DNA of 39,458 nucleotides from Candidatus Omnitrophota bacterium (lineage in GTDB: Bacteria; Omnitrophota; Gorgyraeia; Zapsychrales; Zapsychraceae): positions 1 through 39,458 of the forward strand of contig JAGOSC010000023.1 of NCBI GenBank assembly GCA_018062515.1. The letters are read 5' to 3'. Both the position numbers and the translations under genes were made by a program. Below the pieces are notes generated by a model, which saw only the letters and a program-made list of their open reading frames with translations, ran no database searches and was not told where the DNA came from. Position 1 is the first letter of the stretch. Each line of letters begins with the position of its first letter. Shown piece by piece: positions 1 to 7,605 of this stretch.

Positions 1-56
1 CACATGTTACAAGTCACAAGTCAGATGTGACTCTGTGTCCTGTGACCTTGTGACCT
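1..56. repeat. Heptamer array (family A), distal arm
   Basis: Short-period array built on variants of TTGTGAC and its complement, with both A/C-rich (ACAAGTCACAAGTCA, 9-23) and G/T-rich stretches. The segment 9-23 is the exact reverse complement of 438-452, so the S23 gene at 59-457 lies between 15-bp perfect inverted arms. The array begins just after that gene's stop codon and runs off the window edge. Confidence 0.8.
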
Positions 57-58
57 GC

Positions 59-457
59 TTAACAAGATTTATAAAACCCCCATAATAATGCTCCAACCTC
101 ATTTCTTAATTGATCAAGGCGATTAAATTCATCTTTTGTTATGAAATGAGATCGGCAACTAAATTCCAGTAAGTATTCCACTTCAAATAAAGATCCCAAG
201 GCTATATTCGCGAATTGCCGTAATTCACCTTTATTCTGTCTGCCTGTGCCTTCTACAATATTTGTCGGTACAGACACGGCTGCCCGTCTTAACTGAGATG
301 TAATTCCATAGATTTCTTCTCTAGGAAAATTTTTGGTCACCAGGTAAATACCATGAGCCAATCTATCTGCCTTTTCCCAAACCAACAATTTTTTATAAGC
401 TTTATTTTCCACTTTTTTTCCTTTACTTGTGACCTTGTGACTTGTGACTTGTGTCAT
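59..457 (-). CDS. S23/IVP-family four-helix-bundle protein (copy 1)
   Basis: A 132-residue member of the small four-helix-bundle family first seen in 23S rRNA intervening sequences and related to Avd of diversity-generating retroelements. Its biochemical role is unknown and there is no enzymatic motif. Seen: the family N-terminus YKKLLVWEKADRLAHGIY, the signature SQLRRAAVSVPTNIVEG at residues 54-70, and a helix with ELRQF and EVEYLLEF. Residues 1-13 are encoded by the heptamer array, and the ATG lacks a good Shine-Dalgarno sequence. A GTG at 412 (codon 16), preceded by AAAGGA, gives the usual family length (117 aa) and is probably the true start. The 5' end overlaps the 3' end of the propeller gene by 35 bases. 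Inverted array arms flank the gene on both sides, as in an intervening sequence. Family assignment is firm; function is not known. Confidence 0.85.
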   Translation of the reverse strand: MTQVTSHKVTSKGKKVENKAYKKLLVWEKADRLAHGIYLVTKNFPREEIYGITSQLRRAAVSVPTNIVEGTGRQNKGELRQFANIALGSLFEVEYLLEFSCRSHFITKDEFNRLDQLRNEVGALLWGFYKSC

Positions 458-2063
458 CTTTAATCCGCCGGCTAAACCCGCCGCCAGTAAGCCCGTCGAT
501 CATTGCCGTTAATTCTTCGACCCGCATGGTTTGATCTAAAATAATACTTGCATCGCTTGGCGCTTGAGCTAACTCCATTTGTAGACGACGCCGTTCATAA
601 TAAAGCCTTGTCACTTGATTTAAAATGTCTTCGCGCAATTCCACCATTAGTTTTGAACGACTGTCAATTGTTGTCTGATCGCTGCTCCAAATAACATCAG
701 CCAAATCCCAAGACAAGGACACATCCCAACCGAGATCCTCGGCGGCCGACTTATCATCCGGGCCGACATAATGTGATCCACCGCCTGATGAACTGCCATA
801 AACACTATCTCCATGGGAAAACGATTTTCCACCGTCGACACCAATATCAAGTGACGGAACCCAAGCTTTATTTTGAGCCTTTCTTCGCCATTCTTTAATT
901 TTGTCGGGATGAACTTCAGCATAACCAATCGCTAAATCCTGAACCTCGCCAATGGAAGGCTCATTTTTAAATGGAGAACTCAATGGATCATAATTAATTT
1001 GTGGATTTAAATTGGACGGGGCATTGGCTAAAGCTAATGTCTCTTTTAAGGACAATTTGTATACACCATTTTCCGTCGAGGCAATAACTGAATCTCCTTC
1101 ATAAAGATCCAAATCCGTGGCAACGTGAGCATCCATGCCTTTATAAAGTGAAGTCCATTTTCCATTTGAATATAAAAAAACGCCATTGTCAGTGGCGGCA
1201 AGAAAATTTAAACAACGTTGATCTAAGGTAGGACAAAGACTTTGTACAGGTAGAATAGTGTTGATCTCTTTATAAGCAACGGCCCCGAGACCAATATCCT
1301 TCCAAGATTCACCGTCGTCGGTACTATACAATAATCCATTGTCGGAAGAAACTATGATGGTGTGATCATCGGTGACGGAAATATGATTGATCATTTTATT
1401 TCGAATAATATCTTCGTCGGAACTTGGAAGATCAACTTCTTCTAAAATATTGAGTCGTTCAGAAAATATCTCTTCGATTGTTTCATGTCCGTCTTTTAGT
1501 CGGAAAATTTTATGATCCGTCACGAAATATAAAGAATCATTGTCTTTTAAGATTTGACTGACGGATGTTTTGTTCATGACCGAAAAAGTTTTATTCCATG
1601 TGGTTTTCCCTGATGGCTGATAAAAAAGTCCTTTTTGAGTTCCCAGATAAACACCTTTCTCATCGCTGAGAACGGCTAAACATTTTTTCTCTTCTTCATC
1701 GGACGAGGAATATATTCGATCGAACTTTTTTCCTTGATGGCTACTCTTATATAGCCCTGAATCTGTGGCGGCAAATATTAATCCGTTTGAATCAGCATAA
1801 ATATCATTGACCTTTGTAGCTTCACCCGTAAAGGATATTAAATTCTTAAAAAAATTTTCATTCGAGCTTCGGTAAATTCCTTTATCAGTACCTGCCAAAA
1901 TCGACGGTTCTTTCCCCGTTGTCACAGCTAATGACTGAACGTAACTTTCATTCAAACCATTTGAAATTTTTTCCCAGACCCCCGTCTCATTTGTTTCAGC
2001 GACCACACCGCGCAAGGATAAGACCAGCCCCAGGATAAAAGCGGCTTTTCTTCTTAACCTCAT
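423..2063 (-). CDS. Secreted beta-propeller protein with outer-membrane-type C-terminal region
   Basis: A 546-residue exported protein. Residues 1-22 form a signal peptide (RRKAAFILGLVLSL core, cleavage after VVA). Residues of about 25-345 hold repeated propeller blades of the YCF48/BNR/two-component-propeller kind, with recurring patterns such as ILAGTDKGIYRS, IFAATDSGLYKS, VSSDNGLLYSTDDGESW and AATDNGVFLY. From about 370 comes a different domain: an AxxYAEVHPDKIKEWRRKA helix, WVPSLDIGVDGG, DVSLSWDLADVIW and a long helix with RLYYERRRLQMEL. This resembles the tail of outer-membrane proteins with TolC-like helices. Its family normally ends at LTGGGFS; the last roughly 11 residues here are array-encoded. 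The small gene at 2076-2339 lies 12 bases upstream and is probably co-transcribed. The ligand is unknown; a sensory or surface-assembly role is inference. Confidence 0.75.
   Translation of the reverse strand: MRLRRKAAFILGLVLSLRGVVAETNETGVWEKISNGLNESYVQSLAVTTGKEPSILAGTDKGIYRSSNENFFKNLISFTGEATKVNDIYADSNGLIFAATDSGLYKSSHQGKKFDRIYSSSDEEEKKCLAVLSDEKGVYLGTQKGLFYQPSGKTTWNKTFSVMNKTSVSQILKDNDSLYFVTDHKIFRLKDGHETIEEIFSERLNILEEVDLPSSDEDIIRNKMINHISVTDDHTIIVSSDNGLLYSTDDGESWKDIGLGAVAYKEINTILPVQSLCPTLDQRCLNFLAATDNGVFLYSNGKWTSLYKGMDAHVATDLDLYEGDSVIASTENGVYKLSLKETLALANAPSNLNPQINYDPLSSPFKNEPSIGEVQDLAIGYAEVHPDKIKEWRRKAQNKAWVPSLDIGVDGGKSFSHGDSVYGSSSGGGSHYVGPDDKSAAEDLGWDVSLSWDLADVIWSSDQTTIDSRSKLMVELREDILNQVTRLYYERRRLQMELAQAPSDASIILDQTMRVEELTAMIDGLTGGGFSRRIKDDTSHKSQGHK
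425..457. repeat. Heptamer array (family A), proximal arm
   Basis: Repeated TTGTGAC-type heptamers between the propeller gene and the S23 gene. The array encodes the last residues of the propeller protein in one frame and the first residues of the S23 protein in another. Bases 438-452 pair perfectly with 9-23 on the other side of the S23 gene. Confidence 0.8.
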
Positions 2064-2075
2064 GCTTCTTTCTCC

Positions 2076-2339
2076 TTATTGTCTTAGAGCATCTCCATAC
2101 ATTTTTTTAACGTTGATAATTTTAAGTGCACGCAAAACAGCATCTTTCAGTTTTGGATTATTTCTTTCGATCACATTGGCGTACTCCTGTAAATACTCGA
2201 GCATCGCCTCCAGTCCCAATTGCTCGCGCATCTTAATCAAGATGGTCAAAACGGTATACACGGCAATTGATTCCTGGACATTCCGCGTTTGATTGGGGAA
2301 TCGTTCAGATTGTTCATTCATATAATTTTTTTCTTCCAT
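2076..2339 (-). CDS. Small conserved hypothetical protein
   Basis: An 87-residue, mostly helical, soluble protein that I do not recognise. The start is fixed by a strong AGGAGG sequence five bases before ATG at 2339; an in-frame ATG at 2393 lies upstream of the predicted promoter and is unlikely. The sequence is charged and helical (SIAVYTVLTILIKMREQLG, then YLQEYANVIERNNPKLKDA), without a signal peptide or membrane segment. It is the first gene of a probable two-gene unit with the propeller protein and is divergent from the XRE-cupin regulator. Its promoter overlaps a palindrome that also occurs at the Rhs promoter. Confidence 0.7.
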   Translation of the reverse strand: MEEKNYMNEQSERFPNQTRNVQESIAVYTVLTILIKMREQLGLEAMLEYLQEYANVIERNNPKLKDAVLRALKIINVKKMYGDALRQ

Positions 2340-2364
2340 GTCAGCCTCCTGTTGTAGTAAACGA

Positions 2365-2393
2365 AAGATAACATCAATTTGATTATTTGTCAA
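2365..2393 (-). promoter_or_regulatory. sigma70-type promoter of the propeller operon
   Basis: TTGACA (-35) at 2393-2388, a 17-base spacer, then TATCTT (-10) at 2370-2365. The spacer sequence TAATCAAATTGAT is nearly the same as in the Rhs promoter at 27.55 kb. Confidence 0.6.
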
Positions 2394-2395
2394 AT
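2377..2395. promoter_or_regulatory. Candidate operator, inverted repeat ATTTGA-N7-TCAAAT
   Basis: A perfect 6-bp inverted repeat with a 7-base spacer overlapping the -35 element of the propeller operon promoter. The same half-sites with the same spacing occur at 27564-27582. A related palindrome lies at 2504-2520. Repressor binding is inferred from its position only. Confidence 0.45.
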
Positions 2396-2503
2396 TTATT
2401 TGATAAATAATTTCATTTAAATCTTAATACAATGAAAATAATGGATTTATGAAGCGATAATTTATTACCTTAAACGGATTTTTCCGCTAAAATTCAGCTT
2501 TAC

Positions 2504-2520
2504 TTTGATTTATAATCAAA
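2504..2520. promoter_or_regulatory. Palindrome TTTGATT-TAT-AATCAAA before the XRE-cupin gene
   Basis: A perfect 7-bp inverted repeat with a 3-base centre, four bases upstream of the regulator's -35 hexamer. Its TTTGAT/ATCAAA half-sites match those at the propeller and Rhs promoters, so autoregulation by the XRE-cupin protein is plausible (inference). Confidence 0.45.
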
Positions 2521-2524
2521 ATCA

Positions 2525-2552
2525 TTGACATAAAATTAAAATATGCTAATCT
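2525..2552 (+). promoter_or_regulatory. Promoter of the XRE-cupin regulator
   Basis: TTGACA at 2525-2530, a 16-base spacer, then TAATCT at 2547-2552 preceded by TG-N (extended -10). This leaves a leader of about 35 bases before ATG 2594, with AAAGGA as ribosome binding site. Confidence 0.5.
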
Positions 2553-2593
2553 TTATTTATGTTCAACCCCCAAAAACTTAAAGGATATTTCCC

Positions 2594-3145
2594 ATGTATA
2601 TAGGAAAGAAGCTCAAAGAAATTCGGAAGTCAAAAGGAATAACCCTCGTTGAATTATCAGAAAAAAGCCAGGTCCAAGTGGCCACACTCAGCCGTATCGA
2701 AAATCTCAAAATGACCGGAACAGTTGAATCGCATATGGCGATTGCCAAAGGTTTAGGCATCGATGTTCTGCAACTGTATGCCGATATTGTGAATGAGGAA
2801 AAAACAGTAGAACGTTCCGAGGGAACGGCGCAAAAAGATATTTTCATTCATAGCGACAAGGCTTCATTTGAAATTTTGACGACCAATGTACTAAAGAAGA
2901 AAATGATGCCTACCCTGCTGACTCTGGAACACGGCGGACAAACAAATGCGGAACAAAGTGTGGCCGGAACAGAAAAATTTATCCTGGTTATGGAAGGCGA
3001 AGCCAAAGTGATGATCGGCGAAACCCCCTACTCTTTATCTAAGGGCAACTCCATTTACTTTGATGCCTCACTCAAACATTATTTCCAAAATGAAAAATCC
3101 AGACAAACAAAGATTTTGATTATCTCGACCCCAGCAGCGCTTTAG
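2594..3145 (+). CDS. XRE-family transcriptional regulator with cupin domain
   Basis: A 183-residue cytoplasmic DNA-binding regulator. Residues 4-62 are a Cro/C1-type HTH (LKEIRKSKGITLVELSEKS then QVATLSRIENLK). Residues of about 105-180 form a cupin_2 barrel (EKFILVMEGEAKVMIGE, YSLSKGNSIYFDASLKHYF), normally the effector-binding part. The histidine pattern of a metal-binding cupin is incomplete, so the ligand is unknown. The start is supported by AAAGGA nine bases upstream. The gene is divergent from the propeller operon, and palindromes with TTTGAT half-sites lie by both promoters, suggesting auto- and cross-regulation (inference). A nonamer array begins directly at the TAG stop codon. Confidence 0.9.
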   Translation: MYIGKKLKEIRKSKGITLVELSEKSQVQVATLSRIENLKMTGTVESHMAIAKGLGIDVLQLYADIVNEEKTVERSEGTAQKDIFIHSDKASFEILTTNVLKKKMMPTLLTLEHGGQTNAEQSVAGTEKFILVMEGEAKVMIGETPYSLSKGNSIYFDASLKHYFQNEKSRQTKILIISTPAAL

Positions 3146-3316
3146 CGTTCGTTGGGTTCATTGAGTTCATTGGGTTAATTGGGTTAATTGGGTTCATTGA
3201 GTTATTTGGGTTGATTGAGTTATCGAACGCAAGAAACTCAACAAACTCTATAAACACAACAAACTCTATAAACACAACAAACTCAACAAACTCAACAAAC
3301 TCAATAAACACAAAGA
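3146..3316. repeat. Nonamer array (family B), G/T arm then A/C arm
   Basis: A roughly 9-bp periodic array. Bases 3146-3222 are G/T-rich (TTGGGTTAA-like units); 3223-3316 are A/C-rich (AACTCAACA, AACTCTATA, AACACAACA units). The arms are mutually complementary in register and would fold into a long imperfect hairpin in RNA. It starts immediately after the regulator's stop codon and ends just before the S23 copy 2 start codon, which therefore has no Shine-Dalgarno sequence. Confidence 0.9.
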
Positions 3317-3322
3317 ACAATT

Positions 3323-3856
3323 ATGAAGATAAATACGTTCGAAGACATCCTAGCCTGGCAAGAAGCACGAAAACTGGTGAATATGATTTACAAAATAAAA
3401 GATAATCAAATAATTGTGCACGATTTTCGGTTTAAAGCACAAATACAATCCGCTTCTATATCGGTCATGTCAAATATTGCAGAAGGATTTTCTCGAAATT
3501 CCAATAAAGAGTTTGTCCGTTTTCTTTTTATTTCCAAAGGCTCATTAGCTGAATTACAAAGCCAGCTTCATATCGCCAGAGATCTTAGTTATATATCCTC
3601 CTCCGAATTTAAGGAAATATATGACCAATCGGATAAAACGGCTCGTTTAATTTCTAAATTTATTACTTACTTAAAATCTCCTAACTCAACAAACTCAATA
3701 AACACAAAGAACCCCGCAGACTCAACGAACGCAAGGAACACAAATAACTCCATCAACTCAAAAAACTCTATAAACCCTACAAACACAAAGAACTCTACAA
3801 ACCCAAAAAACTCAATAAACACTGAAGGAGCAATACATGAATCCCCCCGCAAGTAA
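3323..3856 (+). CDS. S23/IVP-family four-helix-bundle protein (copy 2) with array-encoded tail
   Basis: A 177-residue protein; residues 1-118 are a complete four-helix-bundle S23 domain (FEDILAWQEARKLVNMIY at the start, SASISVMSNIAEGFSR at 43-58, GSLAELQSQLHIAR). The family usually ends near residue 120. Residues 119-177 are an Asn/Ser/Thr/Ile-rich low-complexity tail encoded by the 9-bp array, three codons per repeat. The tail's last 20 bases overlap the receiver gene at 3837. No Shine-Dalgarno sequence is visible before the ATG because the preceding array reaches it. The gene thus lies inside an array, as copy 1 does in a different array. Family certain; function unknown; whether the tail is translated in full is unproven. 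Confidence 0.85.
   Translation: MKINTFEDILAWQEARKLVNMIYKIKDNQIIVHDFRFKAQIQSASISVMSNIAEGFSRNSNKEFVRFLFISKGSLAELQSQLHIARDLSYISSSEFKEIYDQSDKTARLISKFITYLKSPNSTNSINTKNPADSTNARNTNNSINSKNSINPTNTKNSTNPKNSINTEGAIHESPRK
3680..3832. repeat. Nonamer array (family B), A/C arm, coding
   Basis: About sixteen diverged 9-bp units (AACTCAATA, AACACAAAG and variants), read in frame as the tail of S23 copy 2. It is complementary to the G/T arm at 3146-3222, so the S23 gene could sit in the loop of a long RNA hairpin. It stops just before the GAAGGAG ribosome binding site of the receiver gene. Confidence 0.85.
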
Positions 3857-4214
3857 AGTTTTAATCTGTGACGATGAAGAAGGCATACGCGAATCACTCA
3901 AATTAATTTTAGAAGAACATTATGAGCTAATCGTGACCGAAGACAGCCATCAATGTTTGGATTGCCTCAAACATGGTGAGAATATCGGCGTAGTCTTACT
4001 CGACATTAAAATGCCTAATAGGAACGGGCTTGATACATTAAAGGAAATCAAAGAAAAACACCCCAAACAAAAAGTCGTTATTGTGACGGGCTATCAATCG
4101 GTTGAATTACTCGCGGAAATGCAAAAACTCGGTGCTGATGGATATATCACCAAACCATTTGATTCGAAGGAAATATTGAGGGTTGTGAAAAAACAGGCTA
4201 ACAATCAAGACTAA
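3837..4214 (+). CDS. CheY-like single-domain response regulator
   Basis: A 125-residue phosphoacceptor receiver with no output domain. Acidic pocket D12-D13, phosphorylated Asp D56 in GVVLLDIKMP, conserved T84 (VIVTGY) and K106 (ITKPFD). It has a good ribosome binding site (GAAGGAG) at the end of the nonamer array. Two bases separate its stop from the next histidine kinase, so it is probably translated together with the tandem kinases and phosphorylated by one or both. Without an effector domain it must act by protein contact or pass phosphate on. Confidence 0.9.
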   Translation: MNPPASKVLICDDEEGIRESLKLILEEHYELIVTEDSHQCLDCLKHGENIGVVLLDIKMPNRNGLDTLKEIKEKHPKQKVVIVTGYQSVELLAEMQKLGADGYITKPFDSKEILRVVKKQANNQD

Positions 4215-4216
4215 AT

Positions 4217-5866
4217 ATGCTTCATTTAAATCTCTTTGCTATCTCCGGGCTATTAATTGTTATAACCTATATGCCGTTATTTTTGATCATTAATCTAAAT
4301 AATGATTCAAAAATTACGAGAATTTATTCATTGCATGTCTTATGCGTAGCCATCTGGGGTATGGGGGCATTCTTACTGGGAATTAATAAAGACCCCCTTG
4401 AGTCAATGAAATTGTGGAAGTTTGCGTATAGCGGAGTTTTATTCATACCTATTTTCTTCCAACATACCGTGTTTTTAATCAGAAACAGTAAGAATTCTTA
4501 TTATTTATTATTTATTTATTTTCAGGGTTTATTCTTCCTATTCTCAATTTATAATAATAAATTTTTCAAAGTCATTGGTATCAATTTTGATAATATTTAT
4601 TACTTCTCCACAAATAATTACTATCTTTTTTCCTTTATAATTTGGATATTTATAACCTTGATATCCCATATTCAATTATACTTTCATTACAAAAATTATT
4701 ACAAAAATTCAAAAATAATCAGAAACAAAGAACTCTTATTTCTTCTTTGCGCATTTTTGGGGTTTGCAGGAGGAACCCTTAATTTCTTACCGGGCTTTGG
4801 TATGAAGATTTATCCGTTCGGTAATTTATTCGTCGCCATACATTTTATTGTTGTTGGATACGCTATATTAAAACATCAGTTTTTTGACATAAATATAGTG
4901 ATTAAAAGAACTTTGGCATATTCCTCACTAATTACAGTTACTTCAGTTCTATATTTGACCTCAATATTTATTACTGAGAGATTCCTTCAATACATCCTAA
5001 ATTATCAATCATTACAAGTAAGCATATCCCTTGCCTTCTTCTTAGGAATAATTTTTATGCCATTTAGGGATAATTTACAGAACGTCATTGATAAACTATT
5101 CTTTAAGAAAGCCCCTGATGATATATTCTTCGAGAACAAACAATTAAGACAAGAAGTAGCCGAAACAGAAAAGTATAAAACCTTGGCGACTTTAGCGAGC
5201 GGAATTGCCCATGAAATTCGTAATCCCTTGACAGTGATTAAAACATTTCATGAATATTTGCCCCATCGGCATCAAGATCAAGACTTTATTCAGAAATATT
5301 CTAAATTAGCTAATAAAGAAATCGAACGCGTTGAAGACCTCCTCACACAATTGATGGAATATTCAAAACCCAATCCGCCCAAATTTACAAATGTCCAGTT
5401 GAAAAAAATGCTTTACCATACGATCGATGTCCTGAACCATCATTTCTTAAACCATCATATTGAATGTCAAAGAAATATAAATATCGATCATGATTTCTCC
5501 ATGCAGCTTGACCCAAATCAGATTCACCAGGCTCTTTTTAATATCATGTTAAATGCTATTGAAGCCATGCCCAATGGCGGCAAATTATTTGTTGACGCTT
5601 CTGTTATTCCTAAAAAGATAAAGTCAACCGTTGCGCATAATAAAATCATTGAAATAACCATAAGAGATTCAGGATCTGGCATTACAGAGGAAAACCTCAA
5701 GCATATTTTTGATCCGTTTTTCACCAACAAAGACTTTGGTACTGGACTGGGATTAGCGATTGTGCAAAGCATTATCGAAAATCATCATGGTAAGATTTCG
5801 GTTAAAAGCAAAATCGGGGAAGGAACAGCGGTGATTATTAAAATCCCGGCAGTTAATCCAAATTAA
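4217..5866 (+). CDS. 7TM sensor histidine kinase (first of tandem pair)
   Basis: A 549-residue membrane sensor kinase. Residues 1-290 hold about seven to nine hydrophobic segments of the HisKA_7TM type. A cytoplasmic linker is followed by the DHp helix with H332 (SGIAHEIRNPLTVIKT) and the HATPase: N-box N442/N446 (FNIMLNAIEAMPNGG), G1 box DSGSGIT at 484-490, F-box FDPFF, G2 box GTGLGL at 508-513. All catalytic motifs are intact. The kinase core is near-identical in layout to that of the next gene (547 aa), a tandem duplication, while the membrane halves have diverged. Signal unknown; an embedded hydrophobic ligand or membrane state is plausible for 7TM sensors. The probable partner is the receiver at 3837. 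Confidence 0.9.
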   Translation: MLHLNLFAISGLLIVITYMPLFLIINLNNDSKITRIYSLHVLCVAIWGMGAFLLGINKDPLESMKLWKFAYSGVLFIPIFFQHTVFLIRNSKNSYYLLFIYFQGLFFLFSIYNNKFFKVIGINFDNIYYFSTNNYYLFSFIIWIFITLISHIQLYFHYKNYYKNSKIIRNKELLFLLCAFLGFAGGTLNFLPGFGMKIYPFGNLFVAIHFIVVGYAILKHQFFDINIVIKRTLAYSSLITVTSVLYLTSIFITERFLQYILNYQSLQVSISLAFFLGIIFMPFRDNLQNVIDKLFFKKAPDDIFFENKQLRQEVAETEKYKTLATLASGIAHEIRNPLTVIKTFHEYLPHRHQDQDFIQKYSKLANKEIERVEDLLTQLMEYSKPNPPKFTNVQLKKMLYHTIDVLNHHFLNHHIECQRNINIDHDFSMQLDPNQIHQALFNIMLNAIEAMPNGGKLFVDASVIPKKIKSTVAHNKIIEITIRDSGSGITEENLKHIFDPFFTNKDFGTGLGLAIVQSIIENHHGKISVKSKIGEGTAVIIKIPAVNPN

Positions 5867-5886
5867 TAATATAAACATAGCAGCAT

Positions 5887-7530
5887 ATGACTCTAAATCT
5901 ATATTTTCTGCCTCATTTTATCAGTTCATTCATAGCGCTTCTTTTCGGCTTATTCGTCATTTCAAGAAACAGCCAATCACGAAAGAATATAACTTATTTT
6001 TTTATTTGTGTGTGCGTGTTTGTTTGGCAATTCACATATTCAATTTATAATTTCCTAGATAATGACAACCGCCTTTTAATTATAGTACTAATTAAGATTT
6101 CTTATTGTTTTATCACATTCATACCAATTCTAAATTTGCATCATTCTTCAGAACTACTTGGCGGTAAAATAAACAAAAATATTATAGTATTATTCTATAT
6201 TCTAAACACTTTAATCTGTGGTCTTATTCTTGGCTCAAATTTAATAATCGAATCCTTTTACCATTCGTACTACTGGGGCATATACCCGGCGGCCGGATTT
6301 GCTCATCCGCTGTATTTACTTTATTTTATGACGCCTCTTGCATTATTATATTTGGTTTATCAAAGAAATTTAATAACCACTAACGATTGGCACGATAAAA
6401 ACCTTATTAAATACATTTTAACCGCGATTGTTATTTTCAATATCGCTATATTAGATTTTATTCCCAATTATAGAATTTCGCTATATCCAATTGGGTTTCT
6501 GCCGGCGGTCATATTTATCAGTATCCACGCGTATGTGACAATAAAATATAAGTTGATGGACATTAATTTAATCCTTAAAAAAAGCTTCGTTTATTCTTTA
6601 TCCATCTCAAGCATTTCTTTAATTTATTTAATCCTCATTGTCTCTTTAGGAGAATTGGTGCGAATTAAATATAATTATAATTCTCCATTTTTAAGTATTT
6701 TCCTGGCATTTTTTCTAGGGATAATCTTTATACCCCTTAGACACAGATTGCAAAAATATTTAGAAAAATATTTCTTTAAATCAACGCAAGAAGAAATGAT
6801 GTTTGAAAATGAAAAATTACGCCAAGAAATAACTCAGACCGAAAAGTACAAAACCCTTGCGACATTAGCTAGTGGAATTGCCCACGAAATAAGAAACCCA
6901 TTAACAGTCATTAAAACATTTAATGAATATTTACCTGCACGTCACAACGATAAAGAATTTGTAAAAAAATATTCGCAGCTTACCAATAAAGAAATCGACC
7001 GTATTAGCGAGCTGGTGAACCGCCTTATGGAATACTCAAAACCTAATCCTCCCAAATTTACCGATGTTCCCGTCAAAAAACTACTTAATCAAAGTGTAGA
7101 CACGTTGAATCATCATTTATTAAACAAACATGTACACTACGATCGTCATATTAGTATTAATGATGATTTAATCATGCGTCTCGATCCTAACCAAATCCAC
7201 CAAGCTTTAATGAATATTATTCTCAACGCCATCGAAGCCATGCCTAATGGCGGAGAACTATTGGTTAGGGCAGAAGTCATTCCAAGACAAATCAAGTCGT
7301 CCATTAAACATAATCAAATCCTGGAGATTATTATTACGGATACTGGGCTGGGTATTGTTGAGGAACATATCAAACAAATCTTTGATCCATTCTTCACCAA
7401 TAAAGATTTCGGCACAGGCCTGGGGCTAGCGATTGTTCAAAGTATCATTGAAAATCATCATGGAAGAATTTCGGTGAAAAGTAAAGTCGGGGTAGGAACA
7501 TCTGTGGTAATTGAAATTCCGATAAGTTAA
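5887..7530 (+). CDS. 7TM sensor histidine kinase (second of tandem pair)
   Basis: A 547-residue paralogue of the preceding kinase, 20 bases downstream in the same direction. Residues 1-290 contain about eight membrane segments; phosphoacceptor H333 in SGIAHEIRNPLTVIKT; N-box MNIILNAIEAMPNGG, G1 box DTGLGI, FDPFFTNKDFGTGLGL and a C-terminal VGTSVVIEIP strand. The core from QTEKYKTLATLASGIAHE to the end is highly similar to its neighbour, but the sensor half has changed a great deal, suggesting duplication followed by change of signal. The stop codon is part of a nonamer array that forms a palindrome with the convergent HD-GYP gene. Confidence 0.9.
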   Translation: MTLNLYFLPHFISSFIALLFGLFVISRNSQSRKNITYFFICVCVFVWQFTYSIYNFLDNDNRLLIIVLIKISYCFITFIPILNLHHSSELLGGKINKNIIVLFYILNTLICGLILGSNLIIESFYHSYYWGIYPAAGFAHPLYLLYFMTPLALLYLVYQRNLITTNDWHDKNLIKYILTAIVIFNIAILDFIPNYRISLYPIGFLPAVIFISIHAYVTIKYKLMDINLILKKSFVYSLSISSISLIYLILIVSLGELVRIKYNYNSPFLSIFLAFFLGIIFIPLRHRLQKYLEKYFFKSTQEEMMFENEKLRQEITQTEKYKTLATLASGIAHEIRNPLTVIKTFNEYLPARHNDKEFVKKYSQLTNKEIDRISELVNRLMEYSKPNPPKFTDVPVKKLLNQSVDTLNHHLLNKHVHYDRHISINDDLIMRLDPNQIHQALMNIILNAIEAMPNGGELLVRAEVIPRQIKSSIKHNQILEIIITDTGLGIVEEHIKQIFDPFFTNKDFGTGLGLAIVQSIIENHHGRISVKSKVGVGTSVVIEIPIS

Positions 7531-7604
7531 TTGGGTTGATTGAGTTTTTAGAGTTATCGGGTTAGAACACAACAAACTCAACAAACCCAATGAACTCAAT
7601 TAAC
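7531..7604. repeat. Nonamer palindrome between convergent genes
   Basis: A G/T-rich arm (7531-7565) and an A/C-rich arm (7566-7604) of family B. They fill the whole gap between the histidine kinase stop (+) and the HD-GYP stop (-). It could fold from either strand and may act as a bidirectional terminator; no uridine run is present. Confidence 0.8.
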
Positions 7605-7605
7605 G

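Noticed and set aside
3120..3405. Open frames made wholly of nonamer array (for example Val/Phe/Glu-rich on the minus strand)
   Set aside because: They exist only because the 9-bp period keeps a frame open; no start signals, and the overlapping S23 gene is well supported.
3146..3832. CRISPR array or spacer-bearing repeat
   Set aside because: Units are about 9 bp, directly adjacent and variable, with no spacers; no cas genes in the window.
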